From assembly GCA_900769115.1 (NCBI GenBank), contig CAAGFJ010000100.1:1-15425 (forward strand): a stretch of 15,425 bases of DNA, read 5' to 3'. Below are positions 1-7,018 of the stretch, one piece after another. The position numbers and the translations under genes are program-made. Source of the stretch: Lachnospiraceae bacterium. GTDB taxonomy: Bacteria; Bacillota; Clostridia; Lachnospirales; Lachnospiraceae. The notes under the pieces are model-generated. The model was not told where the DNA came from. It saw only the letters and a program-made list of their open reading frames with translations, and did no database searches. The first letter of the stretch is position 1. Every line of letters starts with the position of its first letter.

Positions 1-405
1 CGCTACGACTCGTACGCAGCAGTACTAAGGCTCGAAAATACCTCGCCTAGTACTGGCGTACTCCACGTACCTGCGTATGATAGATGTTATATCCTTGCAA
101 CCGATGTTTACTGTAATTTGTTTCGCACTGGTCGATATTACGAGCGTTTTCACACCAGGCAACGGAACAACGTTGATTTGCGCATGCTCGTTAAAACGGA
201 TTCCGGCGAAGAAGGCTGTCATGAATGAGTGCAGGTACGTGGAGCATGCCAGCACTTAGTGAGCGATGGAATCGCGAACTTTAGTACTGCTGCATGCGAG
301 TCGTAGCGCGAGCGTGCCTGCACCATCATGACACCTTCAAAGCGCCGGCCACGTAACATTCAGGCATGCGCCCGCACCAGCCGGAGACTTACGCTGTAGA
401 AGAGG
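1..405. repeat. Foldback intergenic element A (truncated at the left window edge)
   Basis: This stretch holds no credible gene and is built from inverted repeats. Bases 1-28 pair with 281-308 (26 of 28), and 51-74 pair with 231-254 (21 of 24), giving a foldback of about 308 bp with an unpaired interior at about 75-230. The motif at 86-105 (core TTGCAACCGAT) recurs at 13427-13446 (reverse) and 13552-13571 (one mismatch). The right end, with TAACATT at 354-360 and ACTTACGCTGTA at 387-398, matches the right end of the large element at 12634-13620 (13603-13614 is identical to 387-398). The mate of this end must lie left of base 1. It is therefore one member of a dispersed family, either mobile or a structured RNA; the sequence does not decide which. 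Confidence 0.8.
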
Positions 406-473
406 AAAAGTCCCATCGTTTCATACTTTATAGAAGTATATGTGAGAGGTATGGAGAAAATTAGATGATTGTG

Positions 474-516
474 TGAAAAAAGTTTGAAAAACGGGGTTGC
501 AACTGCAACCCCGTTT
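474..516 (-). terminator. Rho-independent terminator of the purF-purB operon
   Basis: A perfect 12-bp stem (489-500 with 505-516) closes a 4-nt loop, with arms rich in GC (core CGGGGTTGC). Read leftward it is followed by a T-rich tract at about 470-488. It sits 27 bp beyond the purB stop codon, the expected place for the end of the operon transcript. Confidence 0.9.
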
Positions 517-543
517 GAAATGTTTAAACGTTAGAATGTGAAA

Positions 544-1992
544 TTATACATTAATCTCTGCGGTCATTCCGAGAATACTCTTATTCTCGTCTAAGACTGG
601 TTTCACGATCTCATTGATGAATTCCTCTGTCTGCTGTGGAGCACGTCCTACAAAGTTCTTCGGCTCTAAGATCTCCTCGATCATTTCTTTTGTCATGCCG
701 AATGCAGGATCATTTGCAATACGGTCTACCAGATCATTCTCCTTACCTTCCTGCTTTACAACAGCACCTGCTGCCATAGAATGCTCACGGATCTTCTCAT
801 GAAGCTCCTGGCGGTTACCGCCACGCTTTACAGCATCCATCATAATGTTCTCGGTTGCCATAAACGGAATCTCCTTCATGAATCTCTGATAGATTACCTT
901 ATCGTATACAACCAGACCATCTACTACATTCAGGTAAAGGTCTAAGATACCGTCAATTGCAAGGAATGCTTCCGGTACAGAAATTCTCTTATTCGCAGAA
1001 TCATCCAGTGTTCTCTCAAACCACTGGGTAGCAGCCGTAATTGCAGGATTCAATGCGTCTGCCATTACATAATTAGCAAGAGAAGCAATTCTCTCTGAAC
1101 GCATTGGATTTCTCTTATATGCCATAGCGGAAGAACCAATCTGATTCTTCTCAAACGGCTCCTCAATCTCTTTCAAATGCTGCAGAAGACGAATATCATT
1201 TGAGAACTTATGTGCACTCTGTGCAATGCCGGAAAGTACATTCAATACACGGGAATCTACCTTACGGGAATAAGTCTGTCCGGATACCGGATAACATTCC
1301 TCAAATCCCATCTTCTTAGCAATCATGCCATCAATCTTACGGACAGTCTCATGATCTCCGTCAAATAACTCTAAGAAGCTTGCCTGGGTTCCGGTTGTAC
1401 CCTTGCAGCCCAGCAGCTTCTGCTGACCGATCATATAATCCAGATCCGAAAGATCAAGCATTAACTCCTCTAACCAGAGAGTCGCACGCTTACCAACAGT
1501 CGTTGGCTGTGCCGGCTGGAAATGTGTAAATGCAAGCGTTGGAAGATCCTTATACTGCATAGCGAACTTAGAAAGCTCATTGATCACATTCAATAACTTC
1601 TTACGGACTAACTTCATCGCCTCTGTCATAATGATCACGTCTGTGTTATCACCCACATAACAGCTTGTCGCTCCAAGGTGGATGATTCCTGCTGCTGCCG
1701 GACACTGTTTGCCATATGCGTATACATGACTCATAACATCATGACGAACTAACTTCTCACGCTTCTTTGCTACATCATAATTGATATCGTCTGCAAATGC
1801 TTTCAATTCTTCAATCTGCTCAGTTGTGATAACCGGCTTACCATTCTCGGAAAGTCCTAACTCCTGCTCTGTCTCTGCCAAAGCAATCCATAACTTTCTC
1901 CATGTCTTGAACTTCATGTCCGGTGAGAAAATGTACTGCATTTCCTTACTTGCATATCTCTCTGATAATGGGCTTACATACTTATCCTTCAT
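544..1992 (-). CDS. purB: Adenylosuccinate lyase
   Basis: A 482-residue protein of the fumarase/aspartase superfamily. It catalyses two fumarate-releasing steps of purine synthesis: SAICAR to AICAR, and adenylosuccinate to AMP. Family motifs visible are RHDVMSH (83-89), GATSCYVGDNTD (about 107-118), THFQPAQPTTVGKR (156-169, with His157 in the conserved catalytic block), KGTTGTQASF (197-206) and the signature loop GSSAMAYKRNPMRSE (286-300) that carries the catalytic serine. The length matches the longer, eukaryote-like form of the family (about 475-485 residues) rather than the ~430-residue Bacillus form. The start is supported by AGGAGGAG just upstream of the ATG. It lies 19 bp downstream of purF on the same strand, so the two are cotranscribed, and a strong terminator follows. 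Confidence 0.97.
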   Translation of the reverse strand: MKDKYVSPLSERYASKEMQYIFSPDMKFKTWRKLWIALAETEQELGLSENGKPVITTEQIEELKAFADDINYDVAKKREKLVRHDVMSHVYAYGKQCPAAAGIIHLGATSCYVGDNTDVIIMTEAMKLVRKKLLNVINELSKFAMQYKDLPTLAFTHFQPAQPTTVGKRATLWLEELMLDLSDLDYMIGQQKLLGCKGTTGTQASFLELFDGDHETVRKIDGMIAKKMGFEECYPVSGQTYSRKVDSRVLNVLSGIAQSAHKFSNDIRLLQHLKEIEEPFEKNQIGSSAMAYKRNPMRSERIASLANYVMADALNPAITAATQWFERTLDDSANKRISVPEAFLAIDGILDLYLNVVDGLVVYDKVIYQRFMKEIPFMATENIMMDAVKRGGNRQELHEKIREHSMAAGAVVKQEGKENDLVDRIANDPAFGMTKEMIEEILEPKNFVGRAPQQTEEFINEIVKPVLDENKSILGMTAEINV

Positions 1993-2011
1993 TGTCTCCT
2001 CCTAAAATAGC

Positions 2012-3475
2012 TTATTTCTTCTTATTGTCTCTTACCGTGGCATCATGTTCACCACGAATATCTTCAACCGGTGGCTCGATTGGATACTGTCCACTAAAAC
2101 AACCATCACAATACTGCTTTCCGTCTGATAACTCTTTCAATCGATCCATCTTCAGATAAGCAAGCGAATCTGCTCCTAAGATCTCACAGATCTCGTCTAC
2201 TGTCCGGTTATGCGCAATCAACTGGTCTTCACTTGGAATGTCCGTTCCAAAATAGCATGGATGTAAGAATTCCGGTGATGAGATACGGACATGCACCTCT
2301 TTGGCCCCAGCCTCTTTTAACATACTGACAATACGATCAGATGTGGTTCCTCTTACAATCGAATCATCAATCATAATAACACGTTTACCCTTAACCGCAT
2401 CCTTCAAAACGTTCAGCTTCACACGAACACTGGATTCTCTCTGGCTCTGCTTTGGTTTGATAAAGGTACGTCCTACATATGCATTCTTAACAAATGCCGT
2501 GCCATATGGAATCCCGGATTCCAAGGAATATCCTAATGCTGCTGCATTACCGGATTCTGGAACACCAACAACCAGATCTGCCTCAACCGGCGAATCTTTT
2601 GCCAGACAACGACCTGCAATAATTCGCGACTTATATACACTCATACCATCTAACACACTATCCGGTCTTGCGAAATATATATATTCAAAAATACATCTTG
2701 CATGCTTGTCCTGGCACATGTCCTTATAGGAGACAATTCCATTCTCCGGAGTGATCGTTACCATCTCTCCCGGTTCCACATCTCTTATAAAATCAGCACC
2801 AATCGTATCTAACGCACAGCTTTCTGATGCCAAAATATAGGCATTATTACGCTTACCAATACACAACGGACGGAAACCAAACGGATCTCTTGCGCCGATC
2901 AACTTACGTGGACTCATAACGATCAAAGAATAAGATCCCTTCACCTTCTTAAGTGCCCGTCTTACTGCATCCTCTACGGTAGAGGTCTTCACACGCTCTC
3001 TTGCAATATGATATGCAATCACCTCAGAATCAATCGTTGTCTGGAAAATTGCTCCTGTCAGTTCCAGTTCTCTTCTTAACTCCGGTGCATTGACAAGATT
3101 CCCATTATGTGCAAGTCCTAATGTTCCCTTCACATAATTAAGAACTAGCGGCTGTGCATTCTCTCTTGTTGAGGCACCCGCTGTAGAATACCGCACATGA
3201 CCCACGCCAATGTTACCCTTCAACTTCTCCAAATCTTCCGGTGTAAACACCTCATTGACCAAGCCCATTCCCTTAGAAGAAAGGACTTTCCCCTTTGGTC
3301 CCTCTGTGTCAGAAACTGCAATACCACAGCTCTCCTGTCCACGATGCTGTAATGCAAACAATCCATAATAAATACTGGCTGCCACATCATTACCGTCAAA
3401 ATCGTAAATACCGAATACACCACACTCCTCATGCAATGCATCTTCTTCAAAACTGTTGTCAAATACTTCGCTCAT
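2012..3475 (-). CDS. purF: Amidophosphoribosyltransferase (glutamine PRPP amidotransferase)
   Basis: A 487-residue cytoplasmic enzyme for the first committed step of purine synthesis: PRPP plus glutamine to phosphoribosylamine. An N-terminal 17-residue propeptide precedes the nucleophile Cys18 (ECGVFGIY), which is exposed by cleavage in the Bacillus-type enzymes. The Ntn glutaminase domain shows RYSTAG (95-100) and HNGN (123-126). The C-terminal phosphoribosyltransferase domain carries the PRPP loop VIMIDDSIVRGTT (366-378). Cysteines at 261, 407, 456 and 459 (the last pair as CDGC) fit the four ligands of the [4Fe-4S] cluster of the oxygen-sensitive Bacillus class. It is the first gene of the pair with purB, read from the promoter at 3569-3597. 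I saw no purine riboswitch in the roughly 87-nt leader. Confidence 0.97.
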   Translation of the reverse strand: MSEVFDNSFEEDALHEECGVFGIYDFDGNDVAASIYYGLFALQHRGQESCGIAVSDTEGPKGKVLSSKGMGLVNEVFTPEDLEKLKGNIGVGHVRYSTAGASTRENAQPLVLNYVKGTLGLAHNGNLVNAPELRRELELTGAIFQTTIDSEVIAYHIARERVKTSTVEDAVRRALKKVKGSYSLIVMSPRKLIGARDPFGFRPLCIGKRNNAYILASESCALDTIGADFIRDVEPGEMVTITPENGIVSYKDMCQDKHARCIFEYIYFARPDSVLDGMSVYKSRIIAGRCLAKDSPVEADLVVGVPESGNAAALGYSLESGIPYGTAFVKNAYVGRTFIKPKQSQRESSVRVKLNVLKDAVKGKRVIMIDDSIVRGTTSDRIVSMLKEAGAKEVHVRISSPEFLHPCYFGTDIPSEDQLIAHNRTVDEICEILGADSLAYLKMDRLKELSDGKQYCDGCFSGQYPIEPPVEDIRGEHDATVRDNKKK

Positions 3476-3568
3476 GTAAGTCTCCTAACATTCATCAAGA
3501 ATAATAGAAAGCATCAAATCCACACTCTCTATACTTTGGCATTTCATATCTTCAATTGTACCGAATAT

Positions 3569-3597
3569 ATGTTATCTTTTTTTGCAAAAACTGTCAA
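3569..3597 (-). promoter_or_regulatory. Sigma-A-type promoter of purF-purB
   Basis: On the minus strand the -35 box is a perfect TTGACA (3592-3597) and the -10 box is TAACAT (3569-3574), with a 17-bp spacer containing an A-run. The predicted leader is about 87 nt. Its -35 box lies 18 bp from the -35 box of the opposing pilZ-side promoter, so the two promoters are back to back. Confidence 0.75.
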
Positions 3598-3615
3598 TGG
3601 AAATAGGTATTTTAT

Positions 3616-3644
3616 TTGTTATTTTTATGGAACTATGCTATAAT
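3616..3644 (+). promoter_or_regulatory. Promoter of the PilZ-domain gene
   Basis: TTGTTA (3616-3621), a 17-bp spacer and a consensus TATAAT (3639-3644) point rightward. Transcription from about 3651 would give a leader of roughly 150 nt before the start codon at 3801, unusually long for a small gene. Confidence 0.75.
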
Positions 3645-3745
3645 AAGGGAACTTAATGGCGCATGATACTTTCAAATATAAACCATCCGTAAAGTATGTT
3701 ATACAGAGACCATTCTGTCATGCGTTCTATTCGCAGGAACATTTA

Positions 3746-3774
3746 ACAATTCACTCAAGCTGCATGTGAATTGT
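3746..3774 (+). other. Hairpin in the long 5' leader of the PilZ gene
   Basis: A perfect 9-bp stem (ACAATTCAC at 3746-3754 with GTGAATTGT at 3766-3774) lies 13 bp before the ribosome binding site (GGAGGG at 3788-3793). Further up, the CGCATGA-like stretch just after base 3660 can pair with TCATGCG near 3718-3724. I do not recognise a c-di-GMP riboswitch (GEMM-I or II) in the leader, so any regulatory role is open. Confidence 0.5.
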
Positions 3775-3800
3775 CATTATGATACATGGAGGGTATATAT

Positions 3801-4151
3801 ATGCAAGAAAAGAGACGCTACAAACGATTACCAATTCAATTGAAGTTGGAAGTTTCCGAAGTATTCAAACAGGATAATGATGTCATCCGTGATCTGAATG
3901 CTGAGATCAATGTATTTGACATCTCCAAAGCCGGAATCGGATTCACTACATCTACCTATCTTCCAGAGGGTTATTATTTCAACGCAACCATCGTATTAGA
4001 ATCTTCTGAACAGAAGATCTTAACCGTAGTTAAGATTCTTCACCGTGAAGAATTAGAGAACGGATTGTTCCGCTATGGTTGCGAGTTCACAGGAATGTCC
4101 GGAATCTTTGATTTTGTATTTGACGCATATGAACAACAATTAAATGATTGA
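3801..4151 (+). CDS. PilZ-domain protein (putative c-di-GMP receptor)
   Basis: A 116-residue soluble protein consisting of a single PilZ domain. The N-terminal arginine cluster (KRRYKR, residues 4-9 of the 116) fits the RxxxR c-di-GMP clamp, and FDISKAGIGF supplies the (D/N)xSxxG half of the binding signature. Both halves are present, so it is predicted to bind c-di-GMP rather than being a degenerate PilZ. An in-frame ATG exists 15 bp earlier, at 3786, but GGAGGG at 3788-3793 overlaps it and sits 7 nt before the ATG at 3801, which I take as the start. It has its own promoter and no co-directional partner. Its stop codon (4149-4151) directly abuts the stop of the convergent amidase gene, so there is no room for a terminator between them. 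The cellular target is unknown. Confidence 0.88.
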   Translation: MQEKRRYKRLPIQLKLEVSEVFKQDNDVIRDLNAEINVFDISKAGIGFTTSTYLPEGYYFNATIVLESSEQKILTVVKILHREELENGLFRYGCEFTGMSGIFDFVFDAYEQQLND

Positions 4152-5420
4152 TCAATACGGATAGAACGAGATTGGATAGATATTCTTCTGATTACGCAAT
4201 CCCATCTCAATTTCATTTTGTATTTTTCTGGCATGGGCAGTCGACAGACTGCCTTTTGTTGTGACGGCAAGATCTGCTTCACCGTTATAAGAGAATACAT
4301 TCAGCCAGTCACATGCGCCAAAACCGATCATCTCACTGCCTGCTAAATTATATCCGGCATCATATCCCGCTGCATTATACGCTCCTACATAACAAAGGGA
4401 ATATGTCTCAAGGCTCATATTCTCCGGGATATACGCCCTTACCTCCCAAACTCCGGTTGTCAATGTCCCTTGATATTCTAACGGAATCGTTACACTGCTG
4501 CCGGATGTATTCCGATAGACCAGATACATAGAGGTAATGCCAATCGCATCCAGCACTGACACCGAATATGTTGCATTTCCCGGTGTCTTTCCATCATAGG
4601 ATAACAGCTTAACTCCGGTTACATTCGGAGCATCATAATATTCTAGTTCTTCCGCTTTCGTCGTTGCCCCATATTTCTTTGCATGTTTCGCCGGAATCTT
4701 CGTTCCATCCGCCTTTTTCAATCCACAAAATGCAGCAATAGCGTTACTATCTGCCTGTGCCAACCGTGTAATTCCTGCATCATCCTTCACATAGGCACGA
4801 TCCTTTTCCGAATCCATATAGCAATGCTCCACTAACAATGCCGGGATCCCACTATTATAGGAATGTCGCAATACTCCATAATAATCATCAAATGTTCCGT
4901 CCTCTCTCCGACCACCCATCTGTGTCACCCGTGCAAATGTCCCGGCATTATCAAGCCCAATTGCCTCAAACTCACCTAAGAAACAATCCGCAAAATCCTG
5001 TAACGTCTTACGCCATTTTGCCCCTGTACTGATATATACAGAAGCACCTTGTGACTTGTGTGCCACACTGGCATTACAATGCAGACTAATAAATACATCT
5101 GCTTCTGCCTCCTTCGCCCGCACCACTCTGTCCGCAAGACTCACATCCTCATCCTGTTCCCTTGTAAGAATAACAGTAACCCCTTCGTACGCTTCCAATT
5201 GCTGTTTCACTTTCACCGCAATGGCATAATTGATGTCCTTTTCCTTCTTCCCATAATAATAGGCACCATCTTCCTCCCCGCCATGACCGGGATCTAATGC
5301 AATAACTTTCCAATCCGTGGATGCAGCCTGCACCTTCTTTGCCGGGATTGCAATACATAGAAATATTGCCATCAGAAGAATTGTTATATAATTGTATAAA
5401 ATCCTTGTATTCTCTTTCAT
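4152..5420 (-). CDS. Secreted N-acetylmuramoyl-L-alanine amidase (Amidase_3)
   Basis: About 422 residues (numbering here counts one extra upstream TTG codon at 5423-5421). A signal peptide (charged start, hydrophobic stretch about 8-27, likely cleavage near VQAAS 31-35) sends it out of the cell. The zinc amidase domain shows DPGHGG (44-49, His47), the Glu of KEKD (Glu61), SLHCNA (His115) and VEHCYMD (catalytic Glu199), so all zinc ligands and the catalytic residue are present. It should cleave the bond between N-acetylmuramic acid and L-alanine in peptidoglycan. Residues about 265-385 form a separate beta-rich region resembling bacterial surface GBS/Ig-like modules; I do not recognise it further. 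The ATG at 5420 has no ribosome binding site of its own and overlaps the stop codon of a short leader ORF with a strong one, implying translational coupling. Confidence 0.92.
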   Translation of the reverse strand: MKENTRILYNYITILLMAIFLCIAIPAKKVQAASTDWKVIALDPGHGGEEDGAYYYGKKEKDINYAIAVKVKQQLEAYEGVTVILTREQDEDVSLADRVVRAKEAEADVFISLHCNASVAHKSQGASVYISTGAKWRKTLQDFADCFLGEFEAIGLDNAGTFARVTQMGGRREDGTFDDYYGVLRHSYNSGIPALLVEHCYMDSEKDRAYVKDDAGITRLAQADSNAIAAFCGLKKADGTKIPAKHAKKYGATTKAEELEYYDAPNVTGVKLLSYDGKTPGNATYSVSVLDAIGITSMYLVYRNTSGSSVTIPLEYQGTLTTGVWEVRAYIPENMSLETYSLCYVGAYNAAGYDAGYNLAGSEMIGFGACDWLNVFSYNGEADLAVTTKGSLSTAHARKIQNEIEMGLRNQKNIYPISFYPY

Positions 5421-5455
5421 CAATCAATTGTCCGGTATGCCATGTTATATTCCAT
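5420..5455 (-). CDS. 11-codon leader ORF upstream of the amidase
   Basis: Reading leftward, AAGGAGG (5465-5471) is followed after 9 nt by ATG (5453-5455) and an 11-residue frame, MEYNMAYRTID. Its TGA overlaps the amidase ATG by one base (TGATG). The frame differs from that of the amidase, and the amidase frame is closed by a TGA just upstream of its TTG/ATG codons. This is the only good ribosome binding site near the amidase start, so ribosomes finishing the leader probably re-initiate on the amidase. No attenuator-like hairpin is visible within it. It could alternatively be a frameshifted old N-terminus. Confidence 0.6.
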   Translation of the reverse strand: MEYNMAYRTID

Positions 5456-5499
5456 GCACACCTTCCTCCTTATTCTGAGATCATTCCATGTTTCACTTC

Positions 5500-5700
5500 T
5501 ATCTCTGCGGAAACTGCACTTCGCGCGAAGGATCACTTCGAAAGTTGCATTTCGTGAACCCGCATTCCGCACGAACGCTCACTTCGAAACCTTCGGTTTC
5601 TCAGTGTTCGTTGCACTCATATAACTTTTTGGTCAATCATTGACCTGCAAGCAGCCCATGCTTGACTTCAAAAGTTGCATTCGTGCTTATGCGTTCATTA
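5500..5700. repeat. Hairpin- and repeat-rich intergenic stretch
   Basis: The 434-bp spacer 5424-5857 holds no gene beyond the leader ORF. It contains a direct repeat (5536-5557 and 5665-5685, both running ACTTC, A/G, AAAGTTGCAT, TCGTG). It also contains an imperfect hairpin at 5569-5613 capped by GAAACC-TTC-GGTTTC, the perfect small palindrome GGTCAA-TCA-TTGACC near 5631-5645, and a 6-bp hairpin CAAGCA-GCCCA-TGCTTG at 5648-5664. The composition (many CTTCG/CGAAG words) differs from the flanking genes. It looks like a decayed dispersed repeat, different from the family at 1-405 and 12634-13620. Confidence 0.55.
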
Positions 5701-5780
5701 TATCTTAAAACCAAACTTCAATCCATAACATCTGTCATTTTCTTTCTGTACTACACATACTATTTTCTTCTCCCCAAACC

Positions 5781-5828
5781 TAGAACACCGGCTACAGATT
5801 CCCCTATAAATCCATACCCGGTGTTCTA
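5781..5828. terminator. Probable terminator after the ABC exporter operon
   Basis: An 11-bp perfect stem (TAGAACACCGG at 5781-5791 with CCGGTGTTCTA at 5818-5828) encloses a 26-nt loop, 29 bp beyond the stop codon of the last permease. The side that would be transcribed from the ABC operon lacks a clean U-run, and the other side is somewhat T-rich, so efficiency and direction are uncertain. Confidence 0.5.
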
Positions 5829-5857
5829 TCATTTATTATTTCATTATCTATCTGTCA

Positions 5858-7018
5858 TTACGCTGTGCGTTTCCGCCTTGCTGAAATAATCACTAAAGTA
5901 ACCGCAAAGAATACAACTGCATATGCCGCCACAATCCCCGACTGGATCAGCATATTCTTCACAAAAGCAGAGGTGGCTTTCGTCATCTGTCCAATCTCCT
6001 CATTGTTCACAACATACCAATAAGTCGGCACCAGCTTAGCAACCTTACCAATACCCCCACCAAAGAATTCTCTCGGAACAAAAATACCTCCTAAGAAGCA
6101 TAACACCAGACTGACCACATTGACAATGGCATTCATTGCATCTACATTCTTTGCAACCATCCCGGCAAAGAAACCCAGGCTTATACCAAACAGCAGCATT
6201 GCAAATATATTGAGCAAAAACCATGGCAAGCGCATATCATGCAGAATACTGCCCTTTGATAAAATAACATCAATTATCAGAACCAGTGCATATAACAGAA
6301 TTCCAAACACTGCAATCGCCGCAACCATTCCTCCAATCCGGTTACGCATCGGCAATGCTCCACATTCCGTCCGCTCCTTAACTTCTCTACCATTCAGCCG
6401 GAGCAGTACCAGACCAATTCCTGCTACTCCGACTGCAATAAACAGATATGGTACATATAAGAAAAAGTGTGTATTGATATCTCCCTGTTTTTCATTTACA
6501 AAAGACGCCAGCGTAACTTTTGTCTCCTGCTTTTGCACTTTCATTAACTCTTTCTGTGCTTCTTCCATGGAATAACCATTGCGTACCAGCATCTGCAGCT
6601 TCTGCAGATACATCTGTAATTCCGATTCAAAGTAAACCGAATCAAAATACCCCGGAACCTTCATGCAGGACAAATCCATCCATTTCCCATTCTCTAACTC
6701 CTTGGAAAAACCATCCGGGATCACTAATACATAATCCAGCTTCTTCCAGTAAAGTGCATCCGTAATCTTCTCCTCATCATATTTTATCGTTGTAATATTA
6801 TTATAAGAACCAAAGTACTCTTCCACCGCTTCACTAAAAGAACCCTTGTCTTCATCCACAATGGCAACATCTAACCGTTCCTGCTCAAATGTCGTCTCCG
6901 TATCTGCGCCATTTACCTTTGCCATGATCAATGTCAGAGACAGAAACACTGCAAAATATAGAAATACGGTTCCCTTATAGCGATTCAATATCAGAAAGTA
7001 AGTCTTAAATACTCTCAT
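5858..7018 (-). CDS. ABC-2 type exporter permease (second permease)
   Basis: A 386-residue membrane protein with the ABC-2/YhgE-like layout. One N-terminal membrane segment (about 15-34) is followed by an extracellular domain of about 150 residues with a helical, coiled-coil-prone stretch (134-168). Five C-terminal membrane segments follow (about 184-208, 228-252, 264-288, 295-318, 355-380). The start at 7018 has AGGAGG upstream and overlaps the end of the first permease gene by 14 bp, indicating translational coupling and a 1:1 partner. Together with the upstream permease and ATPase it forms a heterodimeric exporter of the type that in Bacillus (LnrMN) removes membrane-active polyenes such as linearmycin. 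The substrate here cannot be told from sequence. Confidence 0.88.
   Translation of the reverse strand: MRVFKTYFLILNRYKGTVFLYFAVFLSLTLIMAKVNGADTETTFEQERLDVAIVDEDKGSFSEAVEEYFGSYNNITTIKYDEEKITDALYWKKLDYVLVIPDGFSKELENGKWMDLSCMKVPGYFDSVYFESELQMYLQKLQMLVRNGYSMEEAQKELMKVQKQETKVTLASFVNEKQGDINTHFFLYVPYLFIAVGVAGIGLVLLRLNGREVKERTECGALPMRNRIGGMVAAIAVFGILLYALVLIIDVILSKGSILHDMRLPWFLLNIFAMLLFGISLGFFAGMVAKNVDAMNAIVNVVSLVLCFLGGIFVPREFFGGGIGKVAKLVPTYWYVVNNEEIGQMTKATSAFVKNMLIQSGIVAAYAVVFFAVTLVIISARRKRTA

Noticed and set aside
25..259. Overlapping open frames on both strands (76 and 60 codons) in the left-edge spacer, one with a hydrophobic stretch
   Set aside because: They lie inside inverted repeats, have no ribosome binding site, and similar sequence appears only because the repeat modules recur (for example the frame at 13216-13575).
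3476..3568. Purine riboswitch or PurR operator in the purF leader
   Set aside because: The leader is short, lacks the three-way junction sequence pattern of a purine riboswitch, and I found no convincing PurBox pair.
5149..5427. 92-codon minus-strand frame overlapping the amidase start
   Set aside because: It is the other reading frame over the amidase N-terminus. The signal peptide and DPGHGG domain lie in the amidase frame.
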